Below, piece by piece: positions 1-4,966 of a stretch of DNA of 6,120 nucleotides. The notes below the pieces were generated by a model, which was not told where the DNA came from, searched no databases, and saw only the letters and a list, made by a program, of their open reading frames with translations. Position numbers and translations under genes: made by a program. The stretch is from the NCBI GenBank assembly GCA_016202555.1, contig JACQOL010000048.1, forward strand, positions 1 through 6,120, in the 5' to 3' direction. The first letter of the stretch is position 1; every line of letters begins with the position of its first letter. This DNA is from Chloroflexota bacterium. Its GTDB lineage: Bacteria; Chloroflexota; Dehalococcoidia; Dehalococcoidales; UBA2162.

Positions 1-248
1 CCTGCCATCAGGGTTAAGACAAGCTGTGGTATCAACATCCAGAGGATAATAGAGCTGCGGCTGAGCCACCTGTCCGGCGAGCCATCCGGCTTGAAGCGAT
101 AAGCCACCTCATCAGAAAGTCTGGGATAGAAGTAGGCAGTGAGAATTATTGAAAGAAGAAGAATAATCAAAGGCAGGCTAATATAGCTCCAGTGGAAGGC
201 TAGAGTCGCCCCGGTGGTAGTTTGCTTAATTGGTTTTTTGCTAGTCAA
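1..248 (-). CDS. Predicted membrane protein with DUF1648-like motif (3' end beyond window)
   Basis: This open frame has no stop from 248 down to the left edge (82 codons plus 2 bases), so its C-terminus is missing. Residues 1-20 are polar and basic, starting MTSKKPIKQ. Residues about 21-41 form a strongly hydrophobic helix (SYISLPLIILLLSIILTAYF). Residues 42-63 read YPRLSDEVAYRFKPDGSPDRW plus L, close to the conserved extracytoplasmic motif of DUF1648 proteins (SdpI-like membrane proteins). A second hydrophobic segment begins at about residue 66. The start is inferred: TTG at 248 is the only plausible start between an in-frame upstream TGA and the first helix. It lies 11 bases after the globin stop, with only a weak AGAGGG (263-268) 14 bases upstream. 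Same strand and tight spacing suggest co-transcription with the globin. Function is unknown; SdpI relatives are immunity or signalling membrane proteins, but that role cannot be transferred here. Confidence 0.62.
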   Translation of the reverse strand, partial: MTSKKPIKQTTTGATLAFHWSYISLPLIILLLSIILTAYFYPRLSDEVAYRFKPDGSPDRWLSRSSIILWMLIPQLVLTLMA

Positions 249-259
249 CTTTATGGGTA

Positions 260-868
260 TTACCCTCTTGTCTTTAGTAACTCTTCAATCTCTCTATCAC
301 GTTGCTCTATCATCCGCAGGCTTAGATTATGGCTCGCCTCCAGCGCTTGATAGCTATCCCTTATCTTCTGCTCCCTTTGCCGATAGTAGGCTTCCCAAGC
401 CAAGGAGATATCCAGGGTCATAATTTTATATAAGACCATATTTATCTCAAAAGCCTGCTCTGGGGAAATATGCTGGGCTGGACTCGCTAACCAGCGCAGA
501 AATTCATCCATATAGATGGCATAGCAGGATAAATACCAGGCGGGCTCAATATCTAGTGCCCCATGTACCAGACCAATGTGAAAACCCATGCCAAAGAATT
601 CTTCGTCAAGAGCCCCGCTAAAAAGTTTAGCCAGATGGGCTGTTTCTCCGGCCAGCATCTTCTGTTTAGAAGGTTCTCCCTTAAAGACGGCCGCACACTC
701 CGGAAAGGATAGTATATGCTGAAGTGCCTTATCAGCTATTTGCCCGATAACCGGCCCGAGTCGCTCCCCAAACTCATGCAGAAGCTCCAGGTCTTTCTTT
801 TCGATACGAAAGCGCTGATACATTCTCTTAATTAGAGCTTCGTCCACCTTAATCTCAATCTCCGACAT
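260..868 (-). CDS. Single-domain sensor globin (protoglobin family) with coiled-coil tail
   Basis: The 202-residue product looks like the heme-binding domain of globin-coupled sensors and protoglobins, which bind O2, NO or CO in the cytoplasm. The key region is residues 97-113, HIGLVHGALDIEPAWYL. It matches the family pattern around the proximal heme ligand (H..igl.p.wY), making H102 the likely iron ligand. The N-terminal helix (about 12-45) carries the usual pattern of this family leading into a GP. Residues 1-160 account for the globin fold. Residues about 163-200 are charged and heptad-like (RQREQKIRDSYQALEASH, then MIEQRDREIEELL) and probably form a coiled coil for dimerisation or partner contact. 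No output domain (methyl-accepting, GGDEF or kinase) follows, because TAA ends the frame at 260. The ATG at 868 is supported by a consensus AGGAGGT. No signal peptide or membrane helix is seen. The gene is divergent from purC and probably heads an operon with the downstream membrane protein. The family call is fairly firm; the ligand and role are inferred. Confidence 0.82.
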   Translation of the reverse strand: MSEIEIKVDEALIKRMYQRFRIEKKDLELLHEFGERLGPVIGQIADKALQHILSFPECAAVFKGEPSKQKMLAGETAHLAKLFSGALDEEFFGMGFHIGLVHGALDIEPAWYLSCYAIYMDEFLRWLASPAQHISPEQAFEINMVLYKIMTLDISLAWEAYYRQREQKIRDSYQALEASHNLSLRMIEQRDREIEELLKTRG

Positions 869-873
869 AACAC

Positions 874-880
874 ACCTCCT
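874..880 (-). promoter_or_regulatory. Ribosome binding site of the globin gene
   Basis: AGGAGGT on the minus strand lies 5 bases before the ATG at 868. It is a full anti-16S match and fixes the start of the globin gene. Confidence 0.8.
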
Positions 881-993
881 TTACCAATCAGAATCCGAGT
901 TTTAGGTTTCCACTTCAATAGGCTCACAGTAGAACTCCGGTCGCTCTATTTAACCTCGTGAGATGACCTCTTCTTAAGGGCTATGTTCCTCCG

Positions 994-1007
994 GCTATTA
1001 TAATAGC
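994..1007. promoter_or_regulatory. 14-base perfect palindrome with TATAAT on both strands; candidate divergent -10 or operator
   Basis: GCTATTATAATAGC is its own reverse complement. It contains an exact TATAAT at 999-1004 on the plus strand and at 1002-997 on the minus strand. It sits in the 203-base gap between two divergent genes. As a plus-strand -10 it would give purC a leader of about 60 bases; on the minus strand it would give the globin gene a leader of about 120 bases. Neither strand shows a good TTGACA at 16-18 bases spacing, so promoter use is tentative. A symmetric site of this kind could equally be a repressor operator. The rest of the gap (881-993 and 1008-1061) holds only AT-rich stretches and no gene. 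Confidence 0.35.
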
Positions 1008-1061
1008 ATATAGTAACCTGATATAACTAAGCTATACAGAAGAGGAAGCCTATGCTATATT

Positions 1062-1067
1062 AGGTGA
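1062..1067 (+). promoter_or_regulatory. Ribosome binding site of purC
   Basis: AGGTGA lies 4 bases before the ATG at 1072. It is a moderate match and the only Shine-Dalgarno-like sequence near this start. It overlaps a small CCTA/TAGG inverted repeat (1049-1052 with 1061-1064) that is too short to call a regulatory hairpin. Confidence 0.6.
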
Positions 1068-1071
1068 AACC

Positions 1072-1977
1072 ATGCCGACCCTGATAAAAGCTGACCTGCC
1101 TCTACCTCTCTTCATTCGAGGTAAGGTGCGCGATAGTTATGACCTGGGTAGTCGACTCCTTATTGTCGCCACCGACCGGATTTCAGCCTTTGATGTCGTC
1201 TTACCCAACGGCATTCCGGATAAAGGACTGGTGCTTAATCAACTCTCCGCCTTCTGGTTTAACCAGACGAAAAATCTAGTGCCTAACCACCTGATAGAGG
1301 CGGTTGATGATATCCACCACCTTGATACCTATATCCGGGCGAAAGACCGTTTCCCATACCCTTCTTATCTGGCAGGACGAACGATGATTGTGAAAAAGGT
1401 GGAACGCTTCCCGGTGGAGTGCGTGGTACGGGGCTACCTTGCCGGTTCAGCCTGGGCAGAATACCAGAAGTCGGGCACTATCTTCGGGTTACCCTTACCC
1501 CGGGGCTTAAAGGAGAGTCAGGAACTGCCTGAGCCACTATTTACCCCGACCACCAAGGCAGAAAACGGGCACGACCAACCGATGACCACGGGGGAACTGA
1601 AGAAGCTGGTGGGTGAAAGTCTGGCTAAAGGGCTTAAAGAGAAAAGTCTGGCTATCTATAACCGTGCCCGGGAATATGCCCGAGCCAGAGGGATTATCAT
1701 TGCCGACACCAAAATGGAGTTCGGGCTGGACAACGGCAAAGTAATCCTGATTGATGAGCTATTGACCCCGGACTCATCCCGTTTCTGGGATGCCAGACAA
1801 TATAAAGTTGGGCAAGTCCAGTCCAGCTACGATAAGCAGCCGGTGCGGGACTGGCTGGTTGAGTTCGGCTGGAACAAGCAACCCCCCGCCCCCACCCTCC
1901 CCCCTGAAGTTATTGAAGCCACGACCAAAAGATATCGGACGGCTTACGAAAGGCTAACCGGGAAAAAGCTGGGATAG
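1072..1977 (+). CDS. purC: Phosphoribosylaminoimidazole-succinocarboxamide synthase (SAICAR synthase)
   Basis: PurC joins CAIR and L-aspartate using ATP to make SAICAR in de novo purine synthesis, in the cytoplasm. The 301-residue product is the usual length for the roughly 300-residue bacterial/fungal-type form, longer than the roughly 240-residue E. coli-type form. Visible family motifs in order: GKVRDSYDLG (17-26), the nucleotide-binding start; DRISAFDVVLPNGIPDKG (35-52); VECVVRGYLAGSAWAEY (115-131); the substrate-binding stretch FTPTTKAENGHDQ (157-169); ADTKMEFGLDNG (211-222); and DELLTPDSSRFW (228-239). The ATG at 1072 puts GKVRD at residue 17, as in relatives, and has AGGTGA upstream. 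All expected motifs are present, so the gene appears intact and functional. It is a single gene divergent from the globin and convergent with hisB. AICAR is a by-product of histidine synthesis and re-enters purine synthesis downstream of PurC, so its proximity to his genes is metabolically sensible but not evidence of co-regulation. Confidence 0.96.
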   Translation: MPTLIKADLPLPLFIRGKVRDSYDLGSRLLIVATDRISAFDVVLPNGIPDKGLVLNQLSAFWFNQTKNLVPNHLIEAVDDIHHLDTYIRAKDRFPYPSYLAGRTMIVKKVERFPVECVVRGYLAGSAWAEYQKSGTIFGLPLPRGLKESQELPEPLFTPTTKAENGHDQPMTTGELKKLVGESLAKGLKEKSLAIYNRAREYARARGIIIADTKMEFGLDNGKVILIDELLTPDSSRFWDARQYKVGQVQSSYDKQPVRDWLVEFGWNKQPPAPTLPPEVIEATTKRYRTAYERLTGKKLG

Positions 1978-2000
1978 GTTCTCAACCCTATAGCGAACCT
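1976..2000. terminator. Short inverted repeat spanning the purC/hisB convergent stops; weak terminator candidate
   Basis: AGGTTC (1976-1981) and GAACCT (1995-2000) can pair as a 6-base stem with a 13-base loop that covers both stop codons. On the plus strand it runs into only three T residues, and no T tract follows on the minus strand. The stem is short, so an intrinsic terminator is possible but weakly supported. An alternative small stem (GGTT/AACC, 1977-1980 with 1984-1987) competes with it. Confidence 0.2.
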
Positions 2001-2572
2001 TTAGTGCTGGGCAGTTCGCCGGCAATCCGCGGGTCAATTCTGGTTGCCATATCCAAGGCTCGGCCCAGGGCTTTGAAGAGTGCCTCAGCTTTGTGGTGGT
2101 CATTGGTGCCGTAGAGAATACGGGCGTGCAGATTAAGCTTAGCCTCAGCCGCCAGAGACTCAAGAAAGTGGCGGATGAGGTCGGTAGCAAATCCGGCCAT
2201 ATCATTATCACTAAAAGATAGCTCCAGTACAGCGTAGCCCCGCCCACTGATGTCCACCGCTACCATTGCCAGGGCATCATCCATCGGCACAGTGGCGTCA
2301 GCCATACGGACAATGCCCTGTTTTTCTCCCAGGGCTTGAGTCAGGGCTTTACCCAGACAAATGGCGACATCTTCAGCCAGGTGGTGCTGGTCATCGCCGG
2401 TGGCGGAAACCTTCAGGTCGAAGCGGCCGTGCCGGGCCACCTGGGACAGGAAATGGTCAAGCATCTTAATGCTGGTATTGACTTCCCATTGTCCCGTGCC
2501 ATCCAGATTAAGCTCTAATGCGATATTAGTTTCTTTAGTTTTGCGCTTAATAATTGCCTGCCGATTAGCCAC
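1988..2572 (-). CDS. hisB: Imidazoleglycerol-phosphate dehydratase
   Basis: HisB dehydrates imidazoleglycerol phosphate to imidazoleacetol phosphate, the sixth step of histidine synthesis. It is a manganese enzyme that assembles as a 24-mer in characterised members. At 194 residues this is the monofunctional form, without the fused histidinol-phosphate phosphatase of E. coli. Motifs visible: [17 protein letters not shown] (37-53), with H40 and H48; the first His-rich metal motif [14 protein letters not shown] (61-74); RHF (134-136); the second His-rich metal motif [13 protein letters not shown] (155-167); and the C-terminal ELPSTKG typical of the family. The usual Thr after the first HH pair is Leu here, a mild change. 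The start is GTG at 2572, directly after the hisC stop. It is supported by AGGAGGT 6 bases upstream inside the hisC end. It is the last gene of the cluster here and converges on purC with a 10-base gap. A separate histidinol-phosphate phosphatase would be needed elsewhere. Confidence 0.96.
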   Translation of the reverse strand: MANRQAIIKRKTKETNIALELNLDGTGQWEVNTSIKMLDHFLSQVARHGRFDLKVSATGDDQHHLAEDVAICLGKALTQALGEKQGIVRMADATVPMDDALAMVAVDISGRGYAVLELSFSDNDMAGFATDLIRHFLESLAAEAKLNLHARILYGTNDHHKAEALFKALGRALDMATRIDPRIAGELPSTKGSL

Positions 2573-3673
2573 TTAGCTACCTCCTGTTTCCCGCAGTGCT
2601 TTCATCAGGGTATCGGTGTGCTCGGGCTTACCGACGCTGATACGGATGAAATTACGCAAAAGGGGCTGGTCAAAGTAGCGAATCAGTATCCCCTTCTCCT
2701 GCAGTTTCTGCCGAATCTCGCCGGCTTTGCCCTTGAGCACCTGGCAGAAAATAAAGTTCGCCTGCGAAGGAAAGGGTTTTAGCCACTCAACTTTACCCAA
2801 CTCACTAAAAAGCCTGTCCCTTTCCCTGACTATCGCTTTGACCGTATCCATCAAATAATCAATATCTTTTAGTGATTCCTCAACGGCAACCAGAGCAGCG
2901 ACATTGACATTATAGGGCATCTTGATTCTCAGCAGGTAATCGGCGATTTTCGGTGGGAAAAGACCGTAGCCCACCCTCAAACCAGCCAAGCCGGCCCACT
3001 TGCTGAAGGTTCGCAACACCATCAGATTTTGATACTGGCTAACCAGCGGCGCTATGGTTTCTCCGCTAAATTCATAATATGCCTCATCGACCAGCACCGG
3101 TACACCGATATCTAAGAGCTCCAGTATATCTGACTGAGGTATCAGCGTCCCTGTCGGGTTATTCGGGTTAGCCAGGAAGATGATTTTTGTTTTTTTAGTG
3201 ATGGCTGCCTTTACTGCGCTGACATTAACAGCAAAGTTTTCATCTCTGGACACCTCAACTAAACTACCTCCGCATAGCTCGGCGCTGAAGCGGTAGATGC
3301 CAAAAGTAGGTACGCAATTTATAACTTCATCACCCGGACTGATAAATAGGCGTAAAACGAGGTCAATGAGCTGATTGCTGCCCCCGCCGGCAACGATATG
3401 CCGGGCATTGACACCGCTATATCCCTCCAGCAATTTTCGGAGCCTGGTTTGTCCATCATCAGGGTAGATATTGAAATTGGGATAGCTCGCTAGAGCCCGC
3501 ATTACTCTCGGCGAGCAACCATAGAGATTTTCATTGGCATCCAGCTTGATGATACTTGCTATGTGAACTTCAATCTTTCCCTCAAGTGTCTCCGGCGAAG
3601 TAGCCGCTGAATAGCCACCGAAAGTAGCTAGCTCAGGTCGTATTAATTTTTCTATCCCTTCTTTTTTAGGCAT
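2573..3673 (-). CDS. hisC: Histidinol-phosphate aminotransferase
   Basis: HisC is a PLP-dependent fold type I aminotransferase. It converts imidazoleacetol phosphate plus glutamate to histidinol phosphate and 2-oxoglutarate. The 366-residue product has normal family length. Motifs visible: LDANENLYG (44-52), in which the more common Pro before Tyr is Leu; YPDDGQTRLR (70-79); AGGGSNQLIDL (95-105), the PLP phosphate-binding turn; ANPNNPTG (168-175); LVDEAYYEF (194-202), with the Asp that contacts the pyridine nitrogen; RTFSKWAGLAGLRVGY (221-236), with K225 as the Schiff-base lysine; and RNFIRISVG (340-348), with the substrate-carboxylate Arg. The ATG at 3673 follows the hisD stop by 18 bases and has AAGGA 10 bases upstream. 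The stop codon is immediately followed by the GTG of hisB, implying translational coupling. PLP aminotransferases can have broader specificity (aromatic amino acids), but the his operon setting fixes the main role. Confidence 0.96.
   Translation of the reverse strand: MPKKEGIEKLIRPELATFGGYSAATSPETLEGKIEVHIASIIKLDANENLYGCSPRVMRALASYPNFNIYPDDGQTRLRKLLEGYSGVNARHIVAGGGSNQLIDLVLRLFISPGDEVINCVPTFGIYRFSAELCGGSLVEVSRDENFAVNVSAVKAAITKKTKIIFLANPNNPTGTLIPQSDILELLDIGVPVLVDEAYYEFSGETIAPLVSQYQNLMVLRTFSKWAGLAGLRVGYGLFPPKIADYLLRIKMPYNVNVAALVAVEESLKDIDYLMDTVKAIVRERDRLFSELGKVEWLKPFPSQANFIFCQVLKGKAGEIRQKLQEKGILIRYFDQPLLRNFIRISVGKPEHTDTLMKALRETGGS
2579..2585 (-). promoter_or_regulatory. Ribosome binding site of hisB, inside the end of hisC
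   Basis: AGGAGGT lies in the last sense codons of hisC (encoding GGS), 6 bases before GTG at 2572. This full consensus decides for the GTG start, which has no spacer after the hisC TAA. Confidence 0.8.
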
Positions 3674-3683
3674 TCTTGGGTTT

Positions 3684-3688
3684 TCCTT
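3684..3688 (-). promoter_or_regulatory. Ribosome binding site of hisC
   Basis: AAGGA lies in the 18-base hisD-hisC gap, 10 bases before the ATG at 3673. It is a moderate match at slightly long spacing and supports this start. Confidence 0.55.
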
Positions 3689-3691
3689 AAT

Positions 3692-4966
3692 TTAATCTGC
3701 TGCCAGTCGTTTTCCCACCGCCCGGGTATGGGCTTCAAGCCCTTCCGCTCTGGCCAGGGCCTGTGTCACCCCACCCAGTTCTTTCAAATCAGCGTCATCA
3801 ACAGTAATCACGTTGGTCAGTTTGATAAAATCAGCGACATTAAGCGGTGAGCTAAAACGAGCCGTGCCACCGGTAGGTAAGACATGGCTTGGTCCGGCAA
3901 TGTAATCACCCAGCACTACCGTTGCCTTTTCCCCAACAACGACACATCCAGCATTAGTCACCCGGTCAATATAAGAGGTTGCCTTATCTACCATCAGGCA
4001 GAGGTGCTCCGGAGCATAGAGGTTAGCTAATTCTATCGCCTCATTAACACCAGCCACCACTATCAGCCCCCTATTCGCTAAAGATTCGGCGGCAATCGCC
4101 CGGCGGGGCAAACTTTCCAGCTGTCGCTCAACTTCCTGATTAACTCTATCAGCTAACTGCCGTGAAGTAGTTATTAAGATAGCTGAAGCTAAGGAGTCAT
4201 GTTCCGCCTGGGCTAAAAGGTCGGCAGCACAGTATTCCGGGTTGGCCGTCTCATCAGCGATGATTACCACCTCGCTAGGTCCCTGAAGTCCATCAATCCC
4301 AACGACACCATAAACCATTTTCTTGGCTAAGACAACAAAAATGTTGCCCGGACCGCAAATCTTATCCACCGCGGGGATAGACTCGGTGCCAAAGGCTAAA
4401 GCGGCAATCGCCTGGGCTCCGCCGACAGTAAAAACGCGGTCAACCTGAGCGATATCAGCAGCGACTAATGTCAATGCAGGAATTGTCCCACTTGACCCTG
4501 GAGGTGTTACCAGAATAACCTCTTTGACACCGGCGACCCGGGCCGGGATAGCCGTCATCAAGACTGTTGACGGATAGCTAGCACTACCTCCAGGAGCATA
4601 GACGCCAACACGCTGTATCGGACGAATCCGACCCAAGCCCTTTCCCGAAAATCCGCTCCAGATTGCTTTTTTCTGTGCCGTATGAAAAGAATGTATACGT
4701 CCGGCAGCCAGCTTGAGGGCTGAAACCAGCTCAGCATCCACCTCACGGTAAGCTCGGCTTATCTGCTCTTTGGTTATCTCAAGCGAGGTAAGCCTGACAC
4801 CATCTAACTTGAAAGTATAATCAAGGAGAGCAGCATCTCCCTGCTGACGCACCTCAGTTATAATCTGTCTGACTGCTTGCTCACGGTCGTTACCGCCAAA
4901 CACCTCTTTCGAAGCTTGCCTTGATAATGCCGATTTGGCTCGCTCAAAGCCCTCAATAATTTTCAA
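3692..4966 (-). CDS. hisD: Histidinol dehydrogenase
   Basis: HisD is a zinc enzyme that oxidises L-histidinol to L-histidine in two NAD-dependent steps, the last reactions of the pathway. The 424-residue product matches the family length of about 430. Motifs visible: GVYAPGGSASYPSTVLM (121-137); ICGPGNIFV (203-211); GLQGPSEVVIIAD (226-238); LLAQAEHD (250-257), with zinc ligands Q253 and H256; YAPEHL (317-322), with catalytic E320 and H321; LGDYIAGPSHVLPTGGTAR (352-370), with zinc ligand D354; and GLEAHTRAV (409-417), with zinc ligand H413. All expected active-site residues are present. The start is TTG at 4966, overlapping the hisG TGA by 4 bases (TTGA). It is supported by GGAGGAG 8 bases upstream within hisG, which implies translational coupling. 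The N-terminus (MKIIEGFERAKSAL) has normal spacing to the first conserved block. Confidence 0.97.
   Translation of the reverse strand: MKIIEGFERAKSALSRQASKEVFGGNDREQAVRQIITEVRQQGDAALLDYTFKLDGVRLTSLEITKEQISRAYREVDAELVSALKLAAGRIHSFHTAQKKAIWSGFSGKGLGRIRPIQRVGVYAPGGSASYPSTVLMTAIPARVAGVKEVILVTPPGSSGTIPALTLVAADIAQVDRVFTVGGAQAIAALAFGTESIPAVDKICGPGNIFVVLAKKMVYGVVGIDGLQGPSEVVIIADETANPEYCAADLLAQAEHDSLASAILITTSRQLADRVNQEVERQLESLPRRAIAAESLANRGLIVVAGVNEAIELANLYAPEHLCLMVDKATSYIDRVTNAGCVVVGEKATVVLGDYIAGPSHVLPTGGTARFSSPLNVADFIKLTNVITVDDADLKELGGVTQALARAEGLEAHTRAVGKRLAAD

Noticed and set aside
255..265. GGGTATTACCC palindrome after the globin stop as a terminator
   Set aside because: The stem is at most 3-5 bases with a tiny loop, there is no T tract, and the downstream gene begins at once.
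214..423. Plus-strand open frame of 69 codons
   Set aside because: It is antisense to the globin end and the membrane protein start. It shows hydrophobic residues only because it is opposite that region, and it has no ribosome binding site.
890..918. Promoter for the globin gene (TTGAAG, 17 bases, GATTCT on the minus strand)
   Set aside because: The -35 is fair, but the -10 matches consensus at only three positions. Kept out of the feature list as too weak.
1053..1061. Extended -10 (TGC TATATT) just before purC
   Set aside because: It would place the transcript start about 4 bases before the ATG and exclude the AGGTGA ribosome site.
1954..2247. Minus-strand open frame of 97 codons in another frame
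   Set aside because: It overlaps hisB in the same orientation in a different frame, with low-complexity-like content and no ribosome site.
2266..2576. Three overlapping plus-strand open frames of 60-71 codons
   Set aside because: They lie antisense to hisB, whose motifs are complete. Their translations have no recognisable pattern and are shadows.
3660..3668. Run of T residues near the hisC start as a terminator
   Set aside because: It is the plus-strand view of the AAA-rich codons for the N-terminal MPKKEG of hisC and has no adjoining stem.
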